Assembly (NCBI RefSeq): GCF_000422085.1
Contig: NC_021741.1
Coordinates: forward strand, 4,526,001 to 4,590,000
Length of the DNA stretch: 64,000 bases
Direction: 5' to 3'
Source: Serratia liquefaciens ATCC 27592
Lineage (GTDB): Bacteria > Pseudomonadota > Gammaproteobacteria > Enterobacterales > Enterobacteriaceae
The notes beneath the pieces are model-generated. The model searched no databases, was not told the DNA's origin, and was given only the letters and a program-made list of their open reading frames with translations. Both the position numbers and the translations under genes were made by a program. Each line of letters opens with the position of its first letter. Position 1 is the stretch's first letter. This document shows, piece by piece, positions 46,449 to 57,416 of the stretch.

Positions 46449-46573
46449 GTTCACCATGCAAACAGAGGCACAGATTCATGACATCTATCACATTCAGCGC
46501 AACGCAGATTCCCAACGACAGAGACAACGGCTAGATTTATCTCATCCGACCACTTGAGGTCGCACATAATAAT

Positions 46574-48748
<2,175 letters not shown>

Positions 48749-48792
48749 TTCGCTAATCATGGAGGGGCGCATTCACCGCGCCCCTCGGCAAA

Positions 48793-49932
48793 TCAGTAAC
48801 GTGCGCCGGATTTCACCGCTCTGAGGATCACAAATTTCTTGTTGGATGCCACAACGGTGCAGTTGCCAAACAGGCGCTTCAGCTTATGGTGGTAATCCAG
48901 ATGACGGTTGCCGACGATGCGCAACTCGCCACCCACCTGCAGGCAACGCTTGGCGTCGCAGAACATCTGCCAGGCGGTGTGATCGGTGATCGCATGCTGT
49001 TGGTGGAACGGTGGGTTGCACAGTACCGCCTGCACGCTTTCACGCTCAATCCCAGCCAGTGAGTTGTTCACCTCAAACTGACAACGATCCAGATCCTGCG
49101 GCAGGTTGTGCTCTACGTTCAACTCGCTGGATGCCACCGCCATATAAGACTCATCGACAAACGTCACCTGAGCCTGCGGATTCTGCGCCAGTGCCGTCAG
49201 GCCAATCACGCCATTACCACAGCCGAGATCGACAATATGCCCTTCCAGATCCTTCGGCAGATGTTCCAGGAACAGGCGCGCGCCGATGTCCAGATTGCTG
49301 CGCGAGAACACGTTGGCATGGTTGTGGATAAGCCAATCCGTGCCGTCCAGCGTCCAGTTGGTGGTTTCCGGTGCCGCCGGCGGCACAATGTCCGTCACTT
49401 CGCAGTGGATCAGACGCGCTTTCTTCCATGCCAGGCTGGTGCGCGTTGGGCCAAGCACCTTTTCAAACAGCTGCATGGTCGAGGTGTGAACGTCACGCGC
49501 CTTGGCTCCGGCGATAATGACCGTATCCGGTGCCACCACGTTGCGCAACGAGCGCAGTTGCTGTTCCAGCAGTGCCAGCGCTTTAGGAATGCGGATCAGC
49601 ACCACTGCCGGTGATGCAGGCAGTTCGGCCAGGCTGTCCAGCAGCGTCACCTGCTCTGGATCCAGTTCATTGAGTTTCAGGTTATGGCGCGTTGCCAACT
49701 GACTCATGTAGGAATCGCTGATGCTGTAAGGCTGATAAGCGTGCAATGCGCAGGCCAACGTGCCGAAGTTGTCGTTGAAAATCAGCACCGGACGATCGCC
49801 AATGTTTATATTTTCAAGCTGTTGCAGCAGATATTCGTCCGCCGCTTCCCACGCCTGCAGTTGGGTGGATTCTTCCTGTTGGGGATAACGTTCCAGCTCA
49901 AGTTGCTGTGTTCCCAGATCGAGTTGGCTCAT
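48793..49932 (-). CDS. rlmG: 23S rRNA (guanine-1835-N2)-methyltransferase RlmG
   Basis: Methylates G1835 of 23S rRNA. 379 residues. The catalytic Rossmann domain is C-terminal, with the AdoMet site [15 protein letters not shown] (near 235) and the amino-methyltransferase motif NPPFHQQHA (near 306). The N-terminal half is a degenerate duplicate of the same fold, as in RlmG/RsmC. ATG 49932 (MSQLDLG) is preceded by a strong AGGAGGGG; the frame is open to 50052. It is convergent with fadH and divergent from higBA. Confidence 0.96.
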   Translation of the reverse strand: MSQLDLGTQQLELERYPQQEESTQLQAWEAADEYLLQQLENINIGDRPVLIFNDNFGTLACALHAYQPYSISDSYMSQLATRHNLKLNELDPEQVTLLDSLAELPASPAVVLIRIPKALALLEQQLRSLRNVVAPDTVIIAGAKARDVHTSTMQLFEKVLGPTRTSLAWKKARLIHCEVTDIVPPAAPETTNWTLDGTDWLIHNHANVFSRSNLDIGARLFLEHLPKDLEGHIVDLGCGNGVIGLTALAQNPQAQVTFVDESYMAVASSELNVEHNLPQDLDRCQFEVNNSLAGIERESVQAVLCNPPFHQQHAITDHTAWQMFCDAKRCLQVGGELRIVGNRHLDYHHKLKRLFGNCTVVASNKKFVILRAVKSGARY

Positions 49933-50105
49933 TGCCCCTCCTGACTGATAAAATTTGGGCTGTTTATCCCCTAAAAACGTCCGGCAGTAAAATGTTTTTT
50001 CGGATAAATTGCGCATTAACTCGCATCGTGGAAAGCCAATCCCGCTTTTCACTCCTCAAAGCTATAGCATTCATTCCGCTTATTCTGAACTGGACAATTT
50101 TTAAT

Positions 50106-50135
50106 CTGACTTGATGTAACTTTAAATGTTACACT
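50106..50135 (+). promoter_or_regulatory. higBA promoter with embedded palindromic operator
   Basis: CTGACT (-35), an 18-bp spacer and TACACT (-10) frame the 19-bp near-perfect palindrome TGTAACTTTAAATGTTACA at 50115-50133. The palindrome overlaps the spacer and the -10, as expected for autorepression by HigA alone or the HigBA complex. Confidence 0.65.
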
Positions 50136-50162
50136 CATTCACCCAATGGAATGGGGATGAAA

Positions 50163-50453
50163 ATGATTTCATCGTTCCGAGACGGATACCTGGCGCAATT
50201 CTATAGGGAGGGTCGGCGCGATCGTTTGATCCCCTCGACCATTGAGCGCCAACTGGCCAGAAAACTCGATATGCTGGCTGCTGCGCAAAAAGAATGTGAT
50301 TTACATAACCCGACCGGTAATTATTACAAACGTCTGTCCGGCCCCTTTCAAGGCTGGTCCAGCATGCGGGTGAATCTTCAATGGCGATTAATGTTTCAAT
50401 GGCGCCACGATGCGGCTGAGCAGATTTATTTGGATCCGCACCAAGATACCTAG
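50163..50453 (+). CDS. higB: RelE/HigB-family mRNA interferase toxin
   Basis: 96 residues from ATG 50163 (MISSFRDGYLAQFYREG), which aligns with the start of plasmid Rts1 HigB; in-frame ATGs at 50151 and 50157 are also possible. It has the family body: basic helices, LHNPTGNYYKRLSGPFQGWSS and the core MRVNLQWRLMFQW that forms the ribosome-dependent RNase surface. Toxin-first order, 13 bp before the antitoxin, is the HigBA hallmark. Intact length and residues suggest activity. E. coli carries a related pair near rlmG. Confidence 0.9.
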   Translation: MISSFRDGYLAQFYREGRRDRLIPSTIERQLARKLDMLAAAQKECDLHNPTGNYYKRLSGPFQGWSSMRVNLQWRLMFQWRHDAAEQIYLDPHQDT

Positions 50454-50466
50454 CAACGGAGAACCT

Positions 50467-50790
50467 ATGTTAGAGACTACAAGCCGGAAACCCACTACGG
50501 TGGGGGAAGTGCTGCAAGAGGAGTATTTAACACCGCTGGGCATTGGGCAGGAGGATCTTGCAAAGGTCTTGGGTGTCACCCGTGCCACGGTAAATCGCTT
50601 GTGCAATGGACATCGTCGTCTAAGCGTTGCGGAAGCGAACTTGTTCGCCGATCTGTTCGAAACCACCGCCGATTTCTGGCTAAACCTGCAAGCGGCCCAC
50701 GACCGTTGGGAAGCCCGACAGGCCAATGTACAGCGCGAGCGTCTGCGTCCGATTATGGAAATATTGGGGCGTAATATTACTCATGCGTGA
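50467..50790 (+). CDS. higA: HigA-family antitoxin, XRE helix-turn-helix
   Basis: 107 residues. The Cro/C1-type helix-turn-helix spans about 25-62 (LGIGQEDLAKVLGVTRATVN; RLCNGHRRLSVAEA), followed by the HigA-typical LFETTADFWLNLQAAHDRWEAR. It neutralises HigB and represses the operon through the palindrome at 50115-50133. The frame is open upstream from 50410, but ATG 50467 with GGAGAACCT is the natural start. Its 3' end overlaps ygjP by 8 bp, so the metallopeptidase-like gene may be co-expressed with the toxin-antitoxin pair. Confidence 0.92.
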   Translation: MLETTSRKPTTVGEVLQEEYLTPLGIGQEDLAKVLGVTRATVNRLCNGHRRLSVAEANLFADLFETTADFWLNLQAAHDRWEARQANVQRERLRPIMEILGRNITHA

Positions 50791-51295
50791 AATCGAACTG
50801 ACCTACCTGCAGGGCTACCCTGAACATCTGCAAAGCCAGGTGCAGCAGTTGATCGACCAACGACGCCTGGGGGATGTGCTGTTGCAGCGCTATCCGCAAG
50901 TGCATGACTGCACTACCGACAAGTCGCTTTATCAGTTTACCGTCGATCTGAAAAACCAGTATTTGCGCAACGCTCAACCGCTGAGCAAGGTGGCTTACGA
51001 CGGTAAAATTCAGGTGATGAAACACGCGCTGGGCATGCACACCGCCATTTCCCGCGTGCAGGGTGGCAAACTGAAGGCCAAGGCGGAAATCCGCGTGGCG
51101 ACGGTCTTCAAGCTGGCGCCTGAGCCGTTTTTGCGCATGATCGTGGTACATGAGTTGGCGCATCTGAAAGAGAAAGACCACAACAAGGCCTTCTACAGCC
51201 TGTGCTGCCATATGGAACCCAATTACCATCAGTTGGAGTTCGACACCCGGCTGTATCTGACCCACCTCTCCGTGTTTGGCGATCTGTATGCATAG
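50783..51295 (+). CDS. ygjP: YgjP-like metallopeptidase-family protein
   Basis: 170 residues, matching E. coli YgjP (MREIELTYLQGYPEHL start). The zincin motif HELAHLKEKDH gives His123, Glu124 and His127, with His133 as a likely third ligand. This places it in the YgjP/WLM-like gluzincin group related to Wss1/SprT proteases; physiological substrate is not known. ATG 50783 lies inside the last codons of higA (8-bp overlap), which implies coupled translation here. Confidence 0.9.
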   Translation: MREIELTYLQGYPEHLQSQVQQLIDQRRLGDVLLQRYPQVHDCTTDKSLYQFTVDLKNQYLRNAQPLSKVAYDGKIQVMKHALGMHTAISRVQGGKLKAKAEIRVATVFKLAPEPFLRMIVVHELAHLKEKDHNKAFYSLCCHMEPNYHQLEFDTRLYLTHLSVFGDLYA

Positions 51296-51338
51296 CGAGA
51301 TTCGCCTTCTGTAAATGCCGTGATAATCTGATTCTTTC

Positions 51339-51370
51339 TACCCTGTGCGACGCATGAAGCGCATAGGGTA
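51339..51370 (+). other. Hairpin in the ygjP-ygjR gap
   Basis: TACCCTGTGCG and CGCATAGGGTA pair over 11 positions with one G-U, around a 10-nt loop. It ends 25 bp before the ygjR start and has no T tract. Perhaps an mRNA processing or stability element. Confidence 0.45.
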
Positions 51371-51395
51371 CAGCGCCTGGGAACCGGAGATATCT

Positions 51396-52376
51396 ATGAT
51401 TCGCTTTGCCGTTGTGGGCACCAACTGGATTACGGAACGCTTTATCGACGCCGCGCACGAAAGCGGCAAGCTGAAATTGACCGCCGTCTATTCGCGCAGG
51501 CTGGAAAAAGCGCAGGAATTTGGCGCCAACTACCACGTCAGCCTGTTTTTCGATTCCCTTGAAGCATTGGCCCAATCTGATGCCATCGATGCGGTTTACA
51601 TCGCCAGCCCCAACGCCCTTCACTGCCAACAATCGCTGCTGTTCCTCAGCCATAAAAAGCATGTGATTTGCGAAAAGCCGCTGGTGTCCAACCTGCGTGA
51701 AGCCGAAAAGCTGGTAGCCTGCGCGCGTGAAAATCAGGTGGTGCTGTTCGAAGCTTTCAAAAGCGCTCATCTGCCGAATTTCCTGGCCCTGCAACAGGCG
51801 TTGCCGCAAATCGGCAGGTTGCGCAAAGCCTTCCTCAACTACTGCCAATACTCGTCACGCTACCCGCGCTATCTGGCCGGCGAGAATCCGAACACCTTCA
51901 ATCCGCAGTTTTCCAACGGTTCAATCATGGACATTGGCTATTACTGCCTGGCCAGCGCCGTAACCCTGTTCGGCGAACCGAAATCGGTGATTGCCAGCGC
52001 GGCGCTGCTGGATACCGGTGTGGATGCCCACGGTACCGCTTGCCTCAACTACGGCGATTTCGACGTCACCCTCTCCCACTCCAAGGTCAGCAACTCGGAC
52101 ATTCCCAGTGAGATCCAGGGCGAAGAAGGAACGCTGGTGATTGAGAAAATTTCTGAGTGTCAGGGCGTGGTGCTGACCCCACGCGGCGGCCATCGTCAGG
52201 ATCTGACCCGTCCTCAGCACATCAATACCATGCTGTATGAAGCACAGGTGTTCGCCGATCTGGTGGAAAAACGGCAGGTGGAACACCCGGGACTGGAGAA
52301 TTCGCTGATTATCGCCCGCCTGCTGACCGAAATTCGCCGCCAGACCGGCGTGGTCTTCCCTGCCGACGGAGAGTGA
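51396..52376 (+). CDS. ygjR: GFO/IDH/MocA-family oxidoreductase YgjR
   Basis: 326 residues. The N-terminal Rossmann domain binds NAD(P) (RFAVVGTNWITERFIDAA, residues 3-20), and the EKP motif of the family is in HVICEKPLVSN near 90. The C-terminal alpha/beta dimerisation domain follows (NGSIMDIGYYCL near 175). Substrate is unknown. ATG 51396 with CCGGAGATATCT fits; the frame is open from 51345. It is one base away from the amidotransferase gene, so the two are probably co-translated. Confidence 0.88.
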   Translation: MIRFAVVGTNWITERFIDAAHESGKLKLTAVYSRRLEKAQEFGANYHVSLFFDSLEALAQSDAIDAVYIASPNALHCQQSLLFLSHKKHVICEKPLVSNLREAEKLVACARENQVVLFEAFKSAHLPNFLALQQALPQIGRLRKAFLNYCQYSSRYPRYLAGENPNTFNPQFSNGSIMDIGYYCLASAVTLFGEPKSVIASAALLDTGVDAHGTACLNYGDFDVTLSHSKVSNSDIPSEIQGEEGTLVIEKISECQGVVLTPRGGHRQDLTRPQHINTMLYEAQVFADLVEKRQVEHPGLENSLIIARLLTEIRRQTGVVFPADGE

Positions 52377-52377
52377 C

Positions 52378-53109
52378 ATGAAACCCTTATTACTGATGCA
52401 AACCGGCGATGCCCCAGAGGTTATCCGTCGGGAAAAGGCCAACTTCGACGGCATGTTCTTGCAACAGGGGAACATTGATGCCGATCGCGTGCAGATCGTG
52501 CACCTTCCCGCAGGCGAGCAGCCGCTGCCGCCGCAAAATTACGCCGGCGTGGTGATCACCGGTTCACCGGCGATGGTGACCGAACGGCTGCCGTGGAGCG
52601 AGCAAGCCGCCGAGTGGCTGCGCCAGGCGATGCAGATCCAACTGCCGATCTTCGGTGCCTGCTACGGGCACCAGCTATTGGCCTATGCGCTTGGCGGTGA
52701 AGTCGGTTATCACCCGCAGGGTATGGAAGTCGGTACATTGGACGTCGAATTGCTGCCCGCCGCCGCCAACGACCGGCGAATGGCGATGTTACCGCCGCGC
52801 TTCAAGGCCAATCTGATCCACTCGCAGAGCGTGTTGACGCCCCCCGCCGGCGCAGTGCCGCTGGCCCGGTCGCAACAGGATGCCTATCAGATCCTCAGTT
52901 ATGGCGATCGCGTGCTGACGACCCAGTTCCATCCGGAATTTAACGGCGCGGTGATGCACCAGTATCTGAGCTGGCTCGGTGAGCTGTATCCAGAGCAGCA
53001 GGCAGCGTATCAGCTTAAGCAACAGCAGGTTAGCGATACGCCGTTCAGTCGGCTGCTGCTGCAGGGATTTGTCGTCAGCCTCGGCGCGCAAAAAGCCCTG
53101 GCCGGGTAA
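52378..53109 (+). CDS. Class I glutamine amidotransferase-like protein
   Basis: 243 residues with a GuaA-type GATase fold. The catalytic triad is intact: Cys95 in GACYGHQLL, His185 and Glu187 in TQFHPEF; the oxyanion region VVITGSPAMV is near 58. Stand-alone members of this group have been linked to gamma-glutamyl compounds, but no substrate is assigned here. It starts one base after the ygjR stop, so a shared pathway is plausible. E. coli lacks it at this position. It is followed by the alx leader. Confidence 0.87.
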   Translation: MKPLLLMQTGDAPEVIRREKANFDGMFLQQGNIDADRVQIVHLPAGEQPLPPQNYAGVVITGSPAMVTERLPWSEQAAEWLRQAMQIQLPIFGACYGHQLLAYALGGEVGYHPQGMEVGTLDVELLPAAANDRRMAMLPPRFKANLIHSQSVLTPPAGAVPLARSQQDAYQILSYGDRVLTTQFHPEFNGAVMHQYLSWLGELYPEQQAAYQLKQQQVSDTPFSRLLLQGFVVSLGAQKALAG

Positions 53110-53139
53110 CTTAATAAACGTTGACCGCTGACATATTTT

Positions 53140-53310
53140 GCATTACTTTCTGCCGTGCAAAGGGGAGTAACTTCATTGCCGGTCAATCGTCATTACGATG
53201 CGCAAGCATCCGGTTACCGGGCAACATGATGTAACGGGCACGATCAGTGCACCTTCATCAACGTTGTAAGTGAGACCTTGCCGGAAGGCGAGGTTTGCTT
53301 GCAGCGTTCA
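53140..53310 (+). promoter_or_regulatory. yybP-ykoY manganese/pH-responsive leader of alx (PRE)
   Basis: The leader contains GTGCAAAGGGGAGTAACTTC, TTGCCGG, and later GAGACCTTGCCGGAAGGCGAGG, the conserved blocks of the yybP-ykoY class. The long untranslated region ahead of a TerC-family gene matches the E. coli alx PRE, which responds to alkaline pH and Mn(II). Boundaries are approximate. Confidence 0.88.
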
Positions 53311-53316
53311 TAAGAG

Positions 53317-53352
53317 CGGCTAGCGTCTTCCGACGTTGGCCGTTTTTGTTTT
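53317..53352 (+). terminator. Leader terminator in front of alx
   Basis: CGGCTAGCGTC-TTCC-GACGTTGGCCG is an 11-bp stem with wobble pairs followed by TTTTTGTTTTT. It sits directly before the alx ribosome site, so it is likely part of the riboswitch expression platform. Confidence 0.8.
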
Positions 53353-53367
53353 TGAAGGATACCTCTG

Positions 53368-54345
53368 ATGATGAATACCGTTGGCACACCTTGGTTATGG
53401 GGCAGCTTTGCCGCCATCATAGTTGTGATGCTCGCAATCGACTTACTGCTGCAAGGCCGCAAAGGCGCACACACCATGACGCTCAAGCAGGCCGCCAGTT
53501 GGTCGCTGGTGTGGGTCAGCCTCTCTTTGCTGTTCAACCTGGGCTTCTGGTACTACCTGAACCAAACCGCCGGGCGCGCCGTCGCCGACACCCAGGCGTT
53601 GGCCTTCCTCACCGGTTATCTGATCGAAAAAGCGCTGGCGGTCGATAACGTCTTCGTCTGGCTGATGCTGTTCAGTTACTTTGCCGTTCCGGCCAACCTG
53701 CAGCGCCGTGTGCTGATCTTTGGCGTACTGGGCGCGATCGTGCTGCGTACTATCATGATTTTCGCCGGCAGCTGGCTGGTGACCCAGTTCCAGTGGTTGC
53801 TGTACCTGTTCGGTGCGTTTCTGTTGTTTACCGGTATCAAGATGGCGCTGGCAAAAGAAGATGACTCGGCGATTGGTGACAAGCCGCTGGTGAAATGGCT
53901 GCGCAGCCACCTGCGTATGACCGACAACCTGGAAGGTGAACGTTTCTTCGTGCGCCGCAACGGCCTGCTGTTCGCTACGCCGCTGGTGCTGGTGCTAATC
54001 CTGGTGGAACTGAGTGACGTGATCTTTGCGGTCGATAGCATCCCGGCAATTTTCGCCGTGACCACGGATCCGTTTATCGTTCTGACCTCTAACCTGTTCG
54101 CCATCATGGGCCTGCGCGCCATGTACTTCTTGCTGGCTAACGTGGCTGAGCGTTTCTCGATGCTGAAATACGGCCTGTCGATTATCCTGATGTTTATCGG
54201 CGTCAAGATGTTGATTATCGACTTCTTCCATATCCCGATCGGCGTTTCGCTCGGCGTGGTGGCCGGTATCCTGACGTTAACGTTGGTGATCAACGCCTGG
54301 GTTAACCGTCGTAACGACCGTCTGGCCAATCATAAAGCACCATAA
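53368..54345 (+). CDS. alx: TerC-family membrane protein Alx
   Basis: 325 residues with about nine membrane helices, acting in manganese homeostasis and alkaline response in E. coli. The TerC signatures are [19 protein letters not shown] (near 90) and [20 protein letters not shown] (near 213), whose acidic residues probably bind Mn(II). AAGGATACCTCTG precedes ATG 53368; the next codon is also ATG (53371), which equals the E. coli start. Expression should depend on the leader riboswitch upstream. Confidence 0.96.
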   Translation: MMNTVGTPWLWGSFAAIIVVMLAIDLLLQGRKGAHTMTLKQAASWSLVWVSLSLLFNLGFWYYLNQTAGRAVADTQALAFLTGYLIEKALAVDNVFVWLMLFSYFAVPANLQRRVLIFGVLGAIVLRTIMIFAGSWLVTQFQWLLYLFGAFLLFTGIKMALAKEDDSAIGDKPLVKWLRSHLRMTDNLEGERFFVRRNGLLFATPLVLVLILVELSDVIFAVDSIPAIFAVTTDPFIVLTSNLFAIMGLRAMYFLLANVAERFSMLKYGLSIILMFIGVKMLIIDFFHIPIGVSLGVVAGILTLTLVINAWVNRRNDRLANHKAP

Positions 54346-54354
54346 TCTGTTAGT

Positions 54355-54374
54355 CGGGGCGGCTTGCCGCCCCG
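54355..54374 (+). terminator. Hairpin after alx
   Basis: CGGGGCGGC-TT-GCCGCCCCG is a perfect 9-bp GC stem 9 bp past the alx stop. The following CGATTGTTTGG is only weakly T-rich. The 238 bp from here to sstT show no gene. Confidence 0.6.
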
Positions 54375-54612
54375 CGATTGTTTGGCAATTCCCCCCAAAC
54401 GCCAAATGTTATTGCGATCACACAAATGTAATCAGTATGTTATAAAGAGTTGATCCGCGCTCAGAATTTCACCCTCTCCCCTTTCCAATACCCAGGCTTT
54501 ACTGAATACTGATTCGGCAAACACACTTGGTTACAGATCCCTATAAAGTTGTCCGGTGGCGTTCCCACCGAGGTGACAAAGTCTGTACGCAACATCATCG
54601 GGAAAAAGCATT

Positions 54613-55848
54613 ATGCAAAACTTACTACACAGGATCGTACAGGGCAGCCTGGTTAAACAAATCATGATCGGCCTGGTGGCCGGGATTATCGTGGCGTTAA
54701 TCTCACCGGCAGCAGCTTCTGCGGTGGGCCTGCTTGGCGCCCTGTTCGTCGGGGCACTAAAAGCGGTAGCGCCGGTATTGGTGCTGGTGTTGGTCATGGC
54801 CTCAATCGCCAACCACAAGCACGGGCAAAAAACCAATATCCGCCCGATCCTGTTCCTCTACCTGCTGGGGACCTTCGCCGCGGCGTTGGTGGCGGTGGTG
54901 GTCAGCTTTATGTTCCCGTCCAACCTGGCGCTGGTGACCGGCAATGCGGATATCAACCCGCCGGGCGGCATTATTGAGGTGCTGAAAGGCCTGCTGATGA
55001 GCGTGGTCGCCAACCCGTTCCATGCGCTGATTAACGCCAACTATATCGGCATTCTGGCCTGGGCCGTGGGCCTGGGGCTGGCGCTGCGCCACGCCTCTGA
55101 AACCACCAAATCGCTGATTAACGATATGTCACATGCGGTCACCCTGGTGGTACGCGCGGTGATCCGCTGCGCTCCACTCGGTATTTTCGGTCTGGTGGCC
55201 TCGACGCTGGCGGATACCGGTTTCGGGGCGCTTTGGGGCTATGCGCAACTGCTGGTGGTGCTGATCGGCTGTATGCTGTTGGTGGCGCTGGTGCTGAACC
55301 CGCTGATCGTTTACTGGAAAATCCGTCGCAACCCTTATCCGCTGGTGTTTGCCTGCCTGCGCGAAAGCGGCGTGACCGCCTTCTTCACCCGCAGCTCAGC
55401 CGCCAACATCCCGGTGAATATGGAGCTGTGCAAAAAGCTGAATCTGAACGAAGACACCTATTCGGTTTCCATCCCGCTGGGTGCCACCATCAACATGGCT
55501 GGCGCCGCCATCACCATTACCGTGCTGACGCTGGCGGCGGTGCATACTCTGGGGATCCCGGTTGATGTGCCCACGGCGTTGCTGCTCAGCGTCGTCGCGG
55601 CTATCTGTGCCTGCGGCGCTTCCGGCGTGGCAGGCGGTTCACTGCTGCTGATCCCATTAGCCTGCAACATGTTCGGCATTCCGAACGACGTGGCAATGCA
55701 GGTGGTGGCAGTCGGCTTTATCATCGGCGTACTGCAAGACTCCGCCGAAACCGCGCTGAACTCCTCGACCGACGTGCTGTTCACCGCAGCTGCCTGTCAG
55801 GCGGAAGATCAGCGTTTAGCGGATGAAGACCCGCTGAAAGTGCGTTAA
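54613..55848 (+). CDS. sstT: Sodium/serine-threonine symporter SstT
   Basis: 411 residues, dicarboxylate/amino acid:cation symporter (DAACS) family. It has multiple membrane helices, a serine-rich re-entrant region ([18 protein letters not shown] near 260) and the NMAG motif ([14 protein letters not shown] near 290), both forming the substrate and sodium sites. Length and sequence match E. coli SstT (414). It is downstream of alx as in E. coli. The ribosome site (GGGAAAAAG) is unremarkable. Confidence 0.96.
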   Translation: MQNLLHRIVQGSLVKQIMIGLVAGIIVALISPAAASAVGLLGALFVGALKAVAPVLVLVLVMASIANHKHGQKTNIRPILFLYLLGTFAAALVAVVVSFMFPSNLALVTGNADINPPGGIIEVLKGLLMSVVANPFHALINANYIGILAWAVGLGLALRHASETTKSLINDMSHAVTLVVRAVIRCAPLGIFGLVASTLADTGFGALWGYAQLLVVLIGCMLLVALVLNPLIVYWKIRRNPYPLVFACLRESGVTAFFTRSSAANIPVNMELCKKLNLNEDTYSVSIPLGATINMAGAAITITVLTLAAVHTLGIPVDVPTALLLSVVAAICACGASGVAGGSLLLIPLACNMFGIPNDVAMQVVAVGFIIGVLQDSAETALNSSTDVLFTAAACQAEDQRLADEDPLKVR

Positions 55849-55865
55849 TCCCCAAAATGTTCCAG

Positions 55866-55893
55866 AAGGCGCTCGTGATCGGGCGCCTTTTTT
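55866..55893 (+). terminator. Terminator after sstT
   Basis: AAGGCGC...GGCGCCTTTTTT forms a 6-bp GC stem plus A-T pairs around a 9-nt loop, then a T6 tract. It lies between convergent sstT and uxaA. Confidence 0.85.
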
Positions 55894-55905
55894 ACGACTG
55901 TCGCC

Positions 55906-57396
55906 TTACAATGTCACTCCACTCTTAAAAATCGCCAACTCACGGAAATCATTGGTTTCGTTGCGTGCTGGCTGACCATTGGCAATCGCCACAATCAGAT
56001 CGACAAACTGCTCCAGCAGACTTTCCATCGGGGTGCCGTGGATCAGTCGACCGGCATCGAAGTCGATCCAGTGCGGCTTCTTCGCCGCCAGTTCGCTGTT
56101 GGTCGCCAGCTTCACCGTCGGTACGAAACCGCCATAGGGCGTACCGCGCCCGGTGCTGAACAACACCATATGGCAGCCGGCGCCAGCCAGCGCGCTGGTC
56201 GCTACCGCGTCATTGCCTGGCGCACTCAGCAGGTTTAAACCGGGTTGCCGCAGCCGTTCGCCATATTTGAGCACGTCCACCACCTGGCTGTGCCCGGCTT
56301 TCTGCGTGCAGCCGAGCGATTTCTCCTCCAGCGTGGTGATCCCGCCAGCTTTGTTGCCCGGCGAAGGGTTTTCATAAATCGGCTGGTTATGGGCAATAAA
56401 ATACTGTTTAAAGTCGTTAACCATGCTGACGGTCTTGTCGAACGTCGCACGATCGCGACAGCGGCTCATCAGGATCCTTTCGGCGCCAAACATCTCCGGC
56501 ACTTCGGTCAGTACCGTCGTGCCGCCGTTAGCAATCAGATAGTCGGAAAAACGCCCCAGCAGCGGATTGGCGGTGATGCCGGACAGCCCGTCAGACCCGC
56601 CGCACTCCAGCCCGAATTTCAATTCACTCAGCTTGCCCGGTTGACGGCGATCATCGCGCATCACCTGGTACAGCGCATGTAGCTGTTCCAACCCAGCCTC
56701 TACCTCATCGTCCTGTTGCTGACAGACCATAAAGCGCACCCGCTGATCATCAACCGCACCCAGGGTACTGCGGAAAACATCCACCTGATTATTCTCGCAC
56801 CCCAAGCCAATCACCAACACCGCGCCGGCATTGGGATGGCGCACCATGTTTTGCAGCATAGTGCGGGTGTTCTCATGATCTTGCCCCAGTTGGGAGCAGC
56901 CAAACGGATGACTGAACAGGTGCACGCCGTCGATCTCCTGCGCATCCTGGGTTTCCTTCAAAAAGCGCTGCTGGATCTGTCGGGCAATGCCGTTGACACA
57001 GCCAACGGTCGGTATGATCCACAGCTCGTTGCGGATCCCCACTTCCCCGCTGCTGCGGCGATAAAGCTGCACTTCCCGATCCGCAGCCTGCGGCGGTAAT
57101 ACGGGAAATTGCGGCTGATACTGATAGCTGTCCAGGTCACTCAGGTTGGTTTTGGCATTTTGCGAGTGAATATGTACACCGGAAGCAATCGTCTCCAGCG
57201 CATGGCCGATCGGCAGACCATATTTGATGATTGCCTCACCGGCGGCAATCGGCCGTAGCGCAAACTTATGCCCGCGCGCTACCGGCTGCGCAAGTCGAAT
57301 TGCCGTGCCGTCCAGCATCAATGTTTCATCGGCCGCCAGATCGCGCAGTGCCACCGCGACATTATCCAGCGAATGAATTTTTACCATGCTTTGCAT
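55906..57396 (-). CDS. uxaA: Altronate dehydratase
   Basis: Dehydrates D-altronate to 2-keto-3-deoxygluconate in galacturonate breakdown. 496 residues. An N-terminal SAF-like domain (about 15-95, with HSQNAKTNLSDL) is followed by the catalytic domain with conserved cysteines and glycines: LFSHPFGCSQLGQDH, VLVIGLGCENNQ, FGLECGGSDGLSGITANP and SLGCTQKAGH. Iron dependence is known for the family. It follows uxaC by 20 bp in one operon. It is convergent with sstT. Confidence 0.96.
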   Translation of the reverse strand: MQSMVKIHSLDNVAVALRDLAADETLMLDGTAIRLAQPVARGHKFALRPIAAGEAIIKYGLPIGHALETIASGVHIHSQNAKTNLSDLDSYQYQPQFPVLPPQAADREVQLYRRSSGEVGIRNELWIIPTVGCVNGIARQIQQRFLKETQDAQEIDGVHLFSHPFGCSQLGQDHENTRTMLQNMVRHPNAGAVLVIGLGCENNQVDVFRSTLGAVDDQRVRFMVCQQQDDEVEAGLEQLHALYQVMRDDRRQPGKLSELKFGLECGGSDGLSGITANPLLGRFSDYLIANGGTTVLTEVPEMFGAERILMSRCRDRATFDKTVSMVNDFKQYFIAHNQPIYENPSPGNKAGGITTLEEKSLGCTQKAGHSQVVDVLKYGERLRQPGLNLLSAPGNDAVATSALAGAGCHMVLFSTGRGTPYGGFVPTVKLATNSELAAKKPHWIDFDAGRLIHGTPMESLLEQFVDLIVAIANGQPARNETNDFRELAIFKSGVTL

Positions 57397-57416
57397 AAAC
57401 CCACCTCGGGCAGCGG

